Source of the DNA: Neocallimastix lanati (nom. inval.) | Taxonomy: Eukaryota; Neocallimastigomycota; Neocallimastigomycetes; Neocallimastigales; Neocallimastigaceae | Length of the DNA: 35,000 bases | Direction: 5' to 3' | Assembly: GCA_016946835.1 (NCBI GenBank) | Contig: JACVTC010000022.1 | Location: 725,001 to 760,000, forward strand | Shown here: in pieces, positions 13,698 through 23,834 of the stretch | Layout of the letters: each line of letters opens with the position of its first letter | Numbering within the stretch: position 1 is the stretch's first letter | Position numbers and translations under genes: made by a program | The notes under the pieces: model-generated | Seen by the model: only the letters and a program-made list of their open reading frames with translations | Databases searched by the model: none | What the model was told of the DNA's origin: nothing

Positions 13698-16025
13698 ATG
13701 AAGACAACTTTATTTTCATATTTCGTATTAGTTTCGTTGACATTATTTAAAAATGTTTTCAGTGCTGGTGCTGGATCATTTAATGGCGTCAGTCCAGGTA
13801 AATCTATAAAGAGTACATCAAATCATAACCCAACTATTACTCATAGATATAGTGCTGATCCTGGTGTTATGGTTTACAATGGTAGAGTTTATGTATATGC
13901 CACCAATGATGGTGATGCCGCTACTAGATATAATTCAGAAAACACTTACGCTCAAATTAATACCATTAATGTTATGTCATCAGCTGATTTAGTTAATTGG
14001 ATGGATCATGGTTCAATTAATGCTACTGGTGGTGGTGGTGCTGCTAAATGGGCTAAAAACTCTTGGGCCCCAGCTGCCGCCTGGAAGAAAATTAATGGTA
14101 AGGATAAGTTCTTCCTTTACTTTGCTGATAATGCTAGTGGTATTGGTGTTTTAACTGCTGATTCTCCAACTGGTCCATTCAGGGATCCAATTGGTAGAGC
14201 TCTTATTTCTCGTCAAACTCCAAACAGTAACGTTGAATGGCTTTTCGATCCAGCTGTTTTCGTTGATAGTGATGGTACTGGTTATCTTTACTATGGTGGT
14301 GGTGTTCCAAAAGGTAGAGAAGCTAACCCAAATACCATTCGTGTTGCTAAATTAGGTGGTGATATGACTAGTATTTCTGGTACTCCAGCTAATATTGATG
14401 CTCCATGGGTATTTGAAGATTCTGGTATTAATAAGATTGGTAACACTTATGTTTACTCCTACTGTACTAACTGGAATGGTGGTCCATACGGTAATGCTAG
14501 AATTGCTTACATGACCAGTAACAATCCAATGGGAAAATTCACTTTCCAAGGTACCTGTTTCAACAATCCAGGTGATTTCTTCCAAACTACTGGTAATAAT
14601 CACCACACCATTATTGAATTTAAGAACAAATACTACATCTTCTACCATGCTGAATGGCTTAACAAACAAATCTTAGGTGGTCAAAAGGGTTACCGTACTA
14701 CTCATGTTGATGAATTACCTGTCAATGGAAGCAAGTTAGGTAATGCTAAGGGTACTCTTACTGGTGTATCCCAACTTCAAAATGTTGATGGTTCTGCTCT
14801 TAACTACGCTGCTAGTTTCGCCTGGCAAAGTGGTATTAGTGTTAAGGGTCAAGGTGCTGTTACACAAGTTAACTATGGACGTGGTGCTTGGACTGGTGTT
14901 TCTAATGTTAATTTAGGTAATGCTAAATCCATTACTCTTAAGGCTTCATCATCTGGTGGTGCTACTGTTAAAATCTGTGCTGGTAGTGAAAATGGTACTG
15001 TTCTTGGTTATGTTGATATTCCAGCTGGTGGTTCCTTACAAAATGTTTCTGGTAATCTTTCTGGAGCTTCTGGTACCAAGAATCTTTTCTTCATTGCTTC
15101 CGGTAATCTTACTATTGAATCATGGCAATTAGGTGGTAGCAGTGGAAATACTGCTAACACTGGTAACACTGCAAATGGTGGTAATGCCAGTAATACAAAC
15201 ACCGGTAATACTAACACCAATACTGACACTCGTACTAGTACATCTAATGTTGTTGATGGTTGGTACTATATTAAGAACACTGGCTCTAACAAGTATCTCC
15301 AAACTGTTGGTTCCACTGCTAATTCAAATGTAGAAATTAGTTCATTCACTGGTTCTGCTGCACAAAAATGGAAGGTAACTAAGAATAGTGAAGGATACAT
15401 TACATTACTTAATGGTGTTGGTGATTTCAATTTAGATGTAGCCAACGGTAAGAATGAAAATGGTGTAAATATTTTAATTTATATCGCTTATGGTGGTGAA
15501 GCTCAACAATTTGCTCTCTCTGCTGGAAGTAACAATTCTTTCATTATCACAACTAGAGTTAGTAATGGTGATAAGGCCTTAGATGTATATGAACACAGAA
15601 CCGAAGATGGTGCAAATGTTTGCCAATGGACAACTTCAGGTAAACCAAACCAAACTTGGGTATTCGAAAAGGTTGACGGAGGTAGTTCTAATAATTCAAA
15701 CAATAGCAGTAATTCAAACAACAGCAGTAGTAGTAATAATTCAAGTAATGCTACTTGTTGGTCAAAAGCATTAGGTTATGAATGCTGTAAATCATGCTCT
15801 CCAGTTTACTTTACTGATGAAGATGGTGAATGGGGTGTTGTAGGTAATGATTGGTGTGGTATACCAGCTAGTTGTAAAACTAATAGTGCTGCTTCTTCAT
15901 GTAGAGGTGCCCAAGGTTACCCATGCTGTAAGAAGAGTTGTGCTATTTACAGTACTGATGGTGATGGTGATTGGAGTATTGAAAATAATGATTGGTGTTT
16001 AATTGATAACTCTATTTGCAAATAG
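13698..16025 (+). CDS. Secreted GH43 glycosidase with CBM6-like, ricin-type and two dockerin (CBM10) modules
   Basis: Single-exon gene, 775 residues, probably an arabinofuranosidase or xylosidase acting on arabinoxylan side chains in the extracellular cellulosome. Signal peptide about 1-22. GH43 five-blade propeller about 42-345: likely catalytic base Asp54 in RYSADPGVMVY, pKa-tuning Asp184 in WLFDPAVFVD, acid Glu240 in APWVFEDSG, and metal-site His in GNNHHTIIEFKNKYYIFYH. Residues about 352-480 look like a CBM6-type beta-sandwich. After a Thr/Asn/Gly linker, about 518-658 is a ricin-type beta-trefoil (QKW, QTW). After an Asn/Ser linker come two CBM10-type fungal dockerins (about 687-726 and 735-774), each with paired Cys, a D-x-D-G-x-W core and NDWC. 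Codon use is more GC-rich and strongly biased (GGT, GCT, ACT, GTT) compared with the subtilase gene, typical of highly expressed rumen-fungal enzymes; bacterial ancestry of the catalytic domain is possible but not shown. Exact substrate cannot be read from sequence. Confidence 0.95.
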   Translation: MKTTLFSYFVLVSLTLFKNVFSAGAGSFNGVSPGKSIKSTSNHNPTITHRYSADPGVMVYNGRVYVYATNDGDAATRYNSENTYAQINTINVMSSADLVNWMDHGSINATGGGGAAKWAKNSWAPAAAWKKINGKDKFFLYFADNASGIGVLTADSPTGPFRDPIGRALISRQTPNSNVEWLFDPAVFVDSDGTGYLYYGGGVPKGREANPNTIRVAKLGGDMTSISGTPANIDAPWVFEDSGINKIGNTYVYSYCTNWNGGPYGNARIAYMTSNNPMGKFTFQGTCFNNPGDFFQTTGNNHHTIIEFKNKYYIFYHAEWLNKQILGGQKGYRTTHVDELPVNGSKLGNAKGTLTGVSQLQNVDGSALNYAASFAWQSGISVKGQGAVTQVNYGRGAWTGVSNVNLGNAKSITLKASSSGGATVKICAGSENGTVLGYVDIPAGGSLQNVSGNLSGASGTKNLFFIASGNLTIESWQLGGSSGNTANTGNTANGGNASNTNTGNTNTNTDTRTSTSNVVDGWYYIKNTGSNKYLQTVGSTANSNVEISSFTGSAAQKWKVTKNSEGYITLLNGVGDFNLDVANGKNENGVNILIYIAYGGEAQQFALSAGSNNSFIITTRVSNGDKALDVYEHRTEDGANVCQWTTSGKPNQTWVFEKVDGGSSNNSNNSSNSNNSSSSNNSSNATCWSKALGYECCKSCSPVYFTDEDGEWGVVGNDWCGIPASCKTNSAASSCRGAQGYPCCKKSCAIYSTDGDGDWSIENNDWCLIDNSICK

Positions 16026-16086
16026 AATTATGAATAGTTTAATGGAAAATAACAAAATTAAAGTAGAGATATATTGAATAATTATG

Positions 16087-16119
<33 letters not shown>

Positions 16120-16145
16120 AATTAAAGAATATATTAATTTAATTT

Positions 16146-16258
16146 ATGTATAAAAAATAATATTATTTTTATTTATTTTTTTTTATGCGTTCCTTTTTTT
16201 TTTTTTGTTTTAAAAAAAAAGAAAGTATAAGCAATTATTTATAAATAATCCTATATAA
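16146..16258. repeat. Repeat block R1, copy 1
   Basis: Begins ATGTATAAAAAATAATATTA, contains TGCGTTCC within a T-rich tract, then AAAGTATAAGCAAT and ends ATAAATAATCCTATATA. A close copy lies at 16743-16860; differences are mainly homopolymer lengths. Confidence 0.85.
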
Positions 16259-16578
16259 GTATATAATAATAAATTATCAAAAAAGCAAAATTGTAGAAAT
16301 ATAAAAATAAATAATAAAAAAATTTTTTTTTAAAAAAAAGTTTAATATTAAGGTTTCAAAAGAATAATGTCAAAAGAATAATTTTTTTTAAAAAAAAATA
16401 TATTTATATGTATATATTTATTTTTAAAATACTTATTTTATTTTAGTTCTTAAAAATTTCATTTTTGTTCTTAAAAATGTATTATCAATTCCTTATTTTA
16501 TATAAAAAGTATTTAATATTTGTTAAATGAAATGAAATAATTAATTTGAAATTAAATATTAATAAAAAAATATTAATA

Positions 16579-16691
16579 GTTTTTTAAATTTTTATTAATA
16601 AATATTACTTTAAAATTTTTTTTTTTTTTTTTTTGTCATTTTAATTTAATTTTTTCTATTTCTAATTTTGTAAATTTAATAAATTTAAAAC
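16579..16691. repeat. Repeat block R2, copy 1
   Basis: Begins GTTTTTTAAATTTTTAT and continues AATAAATATTACTTTAAA, a T tract, then TTTTAATTTAATTTTTTCTA and ends AAATTTAATAAATTTAAAAC. A close copy lies at 17594-17726. Confidence 0.85.
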
Positions 16692-16742
16692 AAAAACAAA
16701 AACAAAAACAAAAAAAAAAAAAATAATAATAAAAAAAAAAAT

Positions 16743-16790
16743 ATGTATAAAAAATAATATTATTTTTATTTATTTTTTTTTTTGCGTTCC

Positions 16791-16827
<37 letters not shown>

Positions 16828-16860
16828 GTATAAGCAATCATTTATAAATAATCCTATATA
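16743..16860. repeat. Repeat block R1, copy 2
   Basis: Same landmarks as 16146-16258 (TGCGTTCC, AAGTATAAGCAATC, ATAAATAATCCTATATA) with a longer T tract. It starts about 50 bases after the end of R2 copy 1, giving the order R1-X-R2-R1-Y-R2. Confidence 0.85.
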
Positions 16861-17593
16861 TATATATAAACATTCTGCAAAAATGACTATGTTTTTGAAC
16901 ATAAAATGCATATATTTGGCATACAAATACAATATGATTTATTTGGAAGCCCATATTAATATATGAACAACATAGGTGTTTGATGCTAAAACTATGCTAA
17001 AAACTATACCATTTTCATCAAAAAATAAAAATAAAAAAATAAAATAAAAATAAAATAAAAAAATAAACAAAAAAATAAATAAAATATATATGCATAGTTT
17101 TAGCATAATCATAGCATAAATATACATATATTAGCAATATATGCTTATATTATTATTATTAATGTTCAAAAAAGCTATGTTGTTAATTGATAAACATATG
17201 CATATATTGCTAATATTAACTATAAAACCATATAGTTTATATAAATATAATAACTATATTGTTAAAATTTAAAAATAATTATAAAAAGTTATATGATTTT
17301 TATTAAACAACTTAGCTATATTTGTTAATTGAATATATATCAAAACTGTATCGTTAATTGAACTTTCAAAACTATATCATTTATATATAATCATTGCTGT
17401 TTTTGATCATATTTGATATAGCTTTCCAATTATTAAAATAAACATACAGGTTTTTATGACAAATATATGTTCAAAACTATGCGTTGATAATTTAATATTT
17501 TCGGAAGGCTATATCAATAAGTGTCAAAATGGTATGGTTTTTATACAAAACTATGCAAAAAACTATATGCAAATAAACTTTAAAAACCCCAGA
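16861..17593. repeat. Island of inverted repeats and recurring ACTATG/GTTAATTGA words between R1 and R2
   Basis: This 730-bp interior is less AT-rich than its surroundings. Perfect inverted repeats include ATGCTAAAACTATGC at 16983-16997 against its complement at 17092-17106, and TATTAGCAATATATGC at 17129-17144 against its complement at 17200-17215. The word (G/T)TTAATTGA follows CTAT-containing words near 17183, 17328 and 17351, and variants of AAAACTATGC recur to about 17570. No protein frame or clear terminal inverted repeats were found. It may be a diverged minisatellite or a non-autonomous mobile element. Confidence 0.6.
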
Positions 17594-17629
17594 GTTTTTT
17601 AAATTTTTATATAATAAATATTACTTTAA

Positions 17630-17661
<32 letters not shown>

Positions 17662-17726
17662 GAACTTTTCATTTTAATTTAATTTTTTCTATTTCTATTT
17701 TTGTAAATTTAATAAATTTAAAACAA
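17594..17726. repeat. Repeat block R2, copy 2
   Basis: Same landmarks as 16579-16691 with a longer internal T tract; ends AAATTTAATAAATTTAAAAC followed by an A run. Confidence 0.85.
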
Positions 17727-17961
17727 AAAAAAAAAAAAAAAAATTAATAATAAAAAGAAAAAAAAAAAAAAAAAAAAAAAGAAGAGAAATAAAAAAAAAA
17801 AAAATTAATAAAATTATATATAAATATATTACTTTTAAATTTGTTTATTTAAAGTTTACTTTTTATAATTTTTTTTTCTTTTTTTAGTATATTTAATTAT
17901 TTAAAAAGTGGAATAAAGAATTTTAATTATACTATGTACAGTTAAAATTATTGAATAAATA

Positions 17962-18002
<41 letters not shown>

Positions 18003-18299
18003 ATTCATATTATTATTTATTTATTTATTTGTTAATTTATTTATTTTAATATAATTTATTTAATATATTTTCATTATGTATATTTTTAAGATATCCGTAA
18101 TAAAATTTTTAAATAATATCCATTAAAAAAAAAAACGTTTTTATTTTTATTATCATAATATTTTTTTTATTATTATTTATTTTTGTATTATTCTTGACTT
18201 TCTCTTGGTTTATTATTGAATTGTTATTATTTTATTATTTTGTTTTTTGTTTTACTTTTGTTTTATTTTTGTTTTATATCTTGAAATAATATTTACTTA

Positions 18300-18333
<34 letters not shown>

Positions 18334-19926
18334 TGATATAAAATATAATTAAAAACTTTAATTAATATAAAAAACTTATATTAATTAAATAAAAAAAAAT
18401 TTTTTTTTTATATTTTTGTTCCCCAGTAAATGAAATGTCTGAAGGTAAAACGCTTCATAGAAAAAAACATGTCAAATGTCAAATAAAGATTAGTATTTTT
18501 ACAATTTAATATTGAAAAATAAGAGGAAAAAAAAATAAAGAAGGAATGTCATTATCCTATTATTTAATGGAACTTTCTTAAAAAATAAAAAAAAGTCACA
18601 AATTTTAAATTAGCGAAAAAGTTTAATATTTTAAATAACTAAATAGTTAATTAATAAATAATTTTTCTTTTATTTAAAAAAAAAAAATTCTTAGTACAAT
18701 AGTTGGTATACATTTATAGTAAATATAATTAAAATATTCTACCATTTAAGAGTACTGCTTTTGAACTATTATTTTGAATGTTGACTAAAACTAAGATTTC
18801 ATAGTTTCATTTCTATGAAAGCCTCTTCTATATATTAATTTTTAATATTTCTTTATATAAATTTATTTATTTTCAATCTTTATTCAATTATTCAAATATT
18901 TTATAATTTCTGATTATAAAAGAATTATTATAATTATATTTACAGCTTAGATTTTAAATTAATAATTAATTTAAAAAAAAAGAAAAAAAATATTAAATTA
19001 AAAATTCGAGTATACTATAAATCAAATAATAAAAAAATTTATTATATACATATATAAATACATAAAATAAAGTTAAATAAAATAAAATAAAATTAAAAAA
19101 ACATAAAAAAAAAAAAAAAAAAGAGTTTTCTTAAAATTATAATAAGTTAATATTTATATGTAGTATCGTTTATTTTAACACAAAATTTATTTAATTATAT
19201 ATATAATTAAATTTAAATTCTTGATAATATAGGATAATTAGAATATTAAAGTATTATTATTTAAGTTCTTTATTTATTTATATATATATATGTATGATAA
19301 TAATAATTTTATTTTGATAAAGTGAATTGTATGTTGTATTAAAATATAGCATTTACATATAAATTTTTAAGTAAAACTTTTAATTTAAATTATATGATTT
19401 ATATTGTTATTTTTTAAAAGAGTTTATCTTGATATAATATATATATATTATTTAGATAAAATGTTTTCATGATTTTGAGTGTGAATTATTAAAAATGAAA
19501 AGTTCATTTTAAATGAAAAATAAAAAAAAAAAAAAAAAAATTTTAAAATTAAAATGTTGAAATTTAGGACTGAATCATAAGCTTTTTTTTTTTTTTTTTG
19601 AGATTCAAATTAAAAAAAAATTTTTTTTAATTAATGAAAATAATATATATATATATTTATATAAATAACAATGTGTTTGATGATAAAGGTCTTCATAAAA
19701 TTTAAAAATATATTTTTTATTTTATTTTTTATTTTTTTTTTTTTATTTTAATTTTTATTTTAATTTTTATTTTATTTTTTATTTTATTTTTTATTTTTTA
19801 TTTTTTTTATTTTTTTTTTATTTTTATATATATACTAATAAAATATTTATTATTATTTTTAATAGATATTTTTTTTTATTAAATATAATTAAAAAAAAAA
19901 TTATATTTAATAAACAATATTTTTTT

Positions 19927-19958
19927 GTTTGTTTGTTTCGTTTCGTTTCGTTTCGTTT
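19927..19958. repeat. (GTTT)3(CGTTT)4 short tandem repeat
   Basis: Three GTTT units pass directly into four CGTTT units. Notable only because CpG-containing words are otherwise very rare here. Confidence 0.85.
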
Positions 19959-20380
19959 TATCTCAGTAAACTTATATTTAATTTAAAAGATTCTAATAAA
20001 GAAAAATAAATTTATTAATTGTTTTTTTTTTAAAAAAAAAAAAAAAAAATAAAAAAATAAATTCTATATATATATATATAAAAATTAAAAGAAAAACTAA
20101 AGAAAAATTAATTTTCAAAAATTGTAAAATTTTTCTTTATTCTATAAATTTATATATATTTTAAATTAAAATGATTAAATAAATTATTGCTTTAATTTCT
20201 TTAATTTATGAATATATATTTTATCTATATTATTTGATTATTTATATTATTAATTTTTTTTTTCTTAAATATATTTATATATGTCATAAATAATAAAAAT
20301 AAGATTATTATTTATAATAAATTATAGAGATTAAAATAAAATTAAATACTATTATTAATTATTAATTATAGATTATAAAT

Positions 20381-20417
<37 letters not shown>

Positions 20418-20433
20418 TATATACAAATAAAAA

Positions 20434-23262
20434 TTAATCTTCAAATAAAGATTTTTTTTCATATAATTTATTCAATAATTCTTTTAAATGATATTTATCA
20501 CTTATACTAAAACTATCAGTTTTTGAAAGATAGAGACTGAAGAAATTTATTGAAGAATTTTTAATTTCGTTAATTAAATCGTTATTACTCTCAGAATCAG
20601 AGGTATACAAGTTATCAGAAATGGTATGATTTGAAATAATTGGTGAAGTGATGTCAAAACCATAATATTTTACTGTTCTTTCAGGATTAAGGTTTGGATT
20701 TGGCATTTCTCTAACATAACCATAACCTGGTACATAATCAGGATAATAGGGTTGTGCAGCTCCGTATATATTATAATTCTGTACCATGTAGATTGGAAGC
20801 ATATCCATCTTTTTATAATCTTTATGTAATTTAGTTTTCTTGACATATTCACTGAAAAGTTCACGTGCTGGATTAAAAAGATCACGATAAAGTACGTAAG
20901 GAGCATTAGTATGATGTCTAAAAGTATTAATATAACTATCTCCAAAGAATTTTACTATTGCTTTATAGGTATATATAAAGGAATTATTGGAGTGTTTTTC
21001 CAATGCTTTTCTATCGATTGGAAGAGCATCTTTAAAGTTATATTTTGGATAAAATTCTTTACTAAAGAAGAAACGAGGATGGGTATAATTTCTGAAATAA
21101 TGATTAGATTTTAAATAGATGAATTTTTCTGTGAGATTTGGAATTTTATCTAAATACATTTCAATGACATGACGATTTAAAGTTGGATAAGATTCTTCTG
21201 GAATGATATCCCGATAATTAATAATTTCAATTCTATCATTTTTCGTATTGATCCATGAAAGTCCATCATTGTTTTTATTTTGAGAAATAAGATAAATTTT
21301 TCCTTTAAACCATGGTAAATACATTTCTATGGAACGTAAAGAATATTTCAATTCATCAACTATCTTTTTATTCTTAAAGTCTTCTCTGTTATTATCAACG
21401 ATATACACCATAGAAATATTTTTTACCCATTCCCATTCTTTTGTTAAATCTTCTCCATGATAGGACGTAATAAAGTCAATTTCTTCTTTTTCACGATCAC
21501 TGATAAGTTTTTCAGGACCAGCAAGTTCATTTTTCTTATTAAGATATTCTTCAATAAGGTTTAATCGATAAGTTTTTACCATCATTTTAAATTCTTTTAT
21601 TTTTGATGCACCATATTCTGCCTTAAGGTTTGTGGATATTTCTATTTCGTTATTAATGATATCTGTAATTTTTTTAGCATAAGGCTTTTCTAAAACTTTA
21701 TATTCCTTTTTTTCAAAGGAGGAAGCATTTGGATACTGAATAATCATGAATTCGGTAAATTGATAAAGTGCTCTCTTACTTGTATAAGCATCATTGAAAT
21801 TATAAACATGAAGACTTGGACGATTTCTGACATAATTAAAGTATCGGTAATTTCTTCTGGAATTATCTGTAATCTTACCAAATTTAACTAAATAGTTACC
21901 AATTTTGTGGTTAACAATCTTAACACCATAAGAATTAATAGTACGATTAGGAGGTAATGGTTTTCCCACAAAATTCCTTGCTTTACCTTTACCACCATAT
22001 TTTAATGGAAAATCTGGATGTGTTGGAGCATACTGCATAAAAACTTGGAAGAGATATTGAGTATGGAACTTATATCCATTTCTAAAACGATTAGCAAAAT
22101 TCGTTTTTAATTCCTCATGAAATAGTTCACGGTATGGTTCCATTAAATCACGATAATAAACATGGGGAACATGGAATAAATCACAAAATTCAAAATCTTC
22201 ATCAAAATATTCTCGTGCAATTTTTCTGGTGAAATATTTTGAAGCAGCAAAAATTTCATGAATATTATTTTCAGCAATAATTTTTTCTATATCCTTTTTA
22301 TCTATTGTTCTTGGAGAATTTCTATAAATTTTAAGATCAAAATTTTTTCCAGTAAAAAAGAAACATGGATGAATATAATTATTTAAGAAAACATCATCGT
22401 TGAAGTAAATGAAACGTTCAGTAATGCCGGGAATCTTATCGAAAAACATTTCGATTGTATTTGAATCATAAGTAGGATATATATTTTCTGGGAAAATATC
22501 TTTATGATAAATTATTTTAATTTTTTTATTTGAAGTATCAAGCCATTTTGGAATTTGTTGGCTTGTTACTATATAGATAGTACCATTATGCCATGGCATA
22601 TATTTTTCGACGGAACGAATTGAATATCTTAATTCGTCGGCCGAACGATCTCTACTATTTGATCCTCTAATACCACCATTAAACTTTGCTTTAACATCCG
22701 AAAAATCGACATCTGAACCATCAACCCAAGTATATACAATAGATATATCTCTAATCCAATTCCATTTTGGTTCAATTTCTCCACCTTTGTAATTTAGAAT
22801 ATAATCTAAATCTTTTTTATTTTTACTTTTATTTTCTTTATTTTTTTTGTTACTTCTAAAGCTTCCTAAAATTTCTTTAAATTTTGAATAACCACTTTTA
22901 TTTTTATTGTTTTTCTCTTTTTCTTCGTCTGCATTTTCATCGTCATCTGCTTGAGTATCTATATTATTACTATTATCATTACCATTTTTACTTTCTTCAT
23001 CCATATTATTGTCATTATCCTCATAATTTTCTTTTTCAACATTATTTTCATTACTTACGCCCTTATTATTATTATTTACAACATCATCTATATCATTAAA
23101 GGAAACATTATTTTCTTTTGATTTTTCTTTTATTATGTCATCGGAATCAAAACCCAAATTTCCAAATCGTTTACTCGTTTTTAATATTACATAAAAAGTA
23201 CAATAGATAAATATACCATAAAGTATTACCAACACTATTTTTCTTCTATATAATTTTACCAT
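20434..23262 (-). CDS. Type II membrane Stealth-family protein with two Stealth units, the second degenerate
   Basis: Single-exon gene, 942 residues. A short basic N-terminus and one hydrophobic segment (about 9-26) indicate a Golgi/ER type II membrane anchor; then a disordered Asn/Asp/Glu/Lys-rich stem to about 150. Stealth proteins transfer sugar-1-phosphate groups to glycans (animal GlcNAc-1-phosphotransferase, bacterial capsule enzymes). Unit 1 shows CR1 (VYTWVDGSD, 176-184), CR2 with DELRYSIRSVEKYMPW and FNDDVF (287-292), CR3 (HVPHVYYRDLMEPYRELF, 364-381) and a CR4-like HVYNFNDAY (485-493). Unit 2 begins with the same linker pattern (KEWEWVKNISMVY against PKWNWIRDISIVY) and keeps DELKYSLRSIEMYLPW and APYVLYRDLFNPARELF, but CR1 reads VYIVDNNRE, FNDD is replaced by LKSN (717-720) and CR4 is not visible. 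Unit 2 therefore probably lacks activity and may bind or stabilise. Start: first ATG, just before the anchor. Donor, acceptor and product cannot be read from sequence. Confidence 0.9.
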   Translation of the reverse strand: MVKLYRRKIVLVILYGIFIYCTFYVILKTSKRFGNLGFDSDDIIKEKSKENNVSFNDIDDVVNNNNKGVSNENNVEKENYEDNDNNMDEESKNGNDNSNNIDTQADDDENADEEKEKNNKNKSGYSKFKEILGSFRSNKKNKENKSKNKKDLDYILNYKGGEIEPKWNWIRDISIVYTWVDGSDVDFSDVKAKFNGGIRGSNSRDRSADELRYSIRSVEKYMPWHNGTIYIVTSQQIPKWLDTSNKKIKIIYHKDIFPENIYPTYDSNTIEMFFDKIPGITERFIYFNDDVFLNNYIHPCFFFTGKNFDLKIYRNSPRTIDKKDIEKIIAENNIHEIFAASKYFTRKIAREYFDEDFEFCDLFHVPHVYYRDLMEPYRELFHEELKTNFANRFRNGYKFHTQYLFQVFMQYAPTHPDFPLKYGGKGKARNFVGKPLPPNRTINSYGVKIVNHKIGNYLVKFGKITDNSRRNYRYFNYVRNRPSLHVYNFNDAYTSKRALYQFTEFMIIQYPNASSFEKKEYKVLEKPYAKKITDIINNEIEISTNLKAEYGASKIKEFKMMVKTYRLNLIEEYLNKKNELAGPEKLISDREKEEIDFITSYHGEDLTKEWEWVKNISMVYIVDNNREDFKNKKIVDELKYSLRSIEMYLPWFKGKIYLISQNKNNDGLSWINTKNDRIEIINYRDIIPEESYPTLNRHVIEMYLDKIPNLTEKFIYLKSNHYFRNYTHPRFFFSKEFYPKYNFKDALPIDRKALEKHSNNSFIYTYKAIVKFFGDSYINTFRHHTNAPYVLYRDLFNPARELFSEYVKKTKLHKDYKKMDMLPIYMVQNYNIYGAAQPYYPDYVPGYGYVREMPNPNLNPERTVKYYGFDITSPIISNHTISDNLYTSDSESNNDLINEIKNSSINFFSLYLSKTDSFSISDKYHLKELLNKLYEKKSLFED

Positions 23263-23803
23263 TTTATATCATATATAGAGCCAAATTAAAGTAATATGTT
23301 TATTTAAATAATAAATTTCTTTAATAATTTGTTTAATATTGCCTTTAATTTATATGTTATTGCTTTTACAGTATTTTTAATCTATTATCTAATTAATTTT
23401 GATTTTTTTTTTTTTTCTTTATTATTATTATTATTATTGTTGTTGTTGTTGTTGTTATTGTTGTTAGTCTTAATTTATTTATTTCACTATTTTTTTTTTT
23501 ATTTATTTTATTTTTATTGTTTTATTGTTAAATTATTTTTATATATCTATTTATTTACTTATTATTATTATTCTTTTTTTCTATTTGTATTAAATTCTAT
23601 AATTTTACATTATTTTATTTTATTCTATTTTAATATTTTTTTATGAAATTGTTATTTTATTTTATTTTTATTTTATTATAATATTAATATTTATTATTAT
23701 TTTTATTATTGTTATATATTCTTTAATAATAAAGTATTTAAATTATAAATTATAAATTATAAATTATTATTATTAATTTATTAATTCTGAAATTCCTTTA
23801 ATC

Positions 23804-23834
<31 letters not shown>

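Larger units (their letters stand above)
16026..20433. other. AT-rich intergenic region between convergent genes
   Basis: About 4.4 kb between the stop of the GH43 gene (+) and the stop of the Stealth gene (-). It holds the two duplicated repeat blocks and the inverted-repeat island described separately (16146-17726), several poly-T and poly-A runs of 20-30, a (GTTT)3(CGTTT)4 tract at 19927-19958 and an AAT microsatellite near 20385-20415. A slightly less AT-rich patch near 18420-18480 shows no convincing frame. No gene recognised. Confidence 0.6.

Noticed and set aside
16861-17593. Complete MITE with terminal inverted repeats
   Set aside because: The ends of the island do not match as inverted repeats and no target duplication was seen.
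23329-23646. Plus-strand frame of about 105 codons upstream of the Stealth gene
   Set aside because: Poly-Leu/Phe/Tyr low complexity from TTA/TTG/TTT repeats; no domain, and the frame starts and ends by chance.
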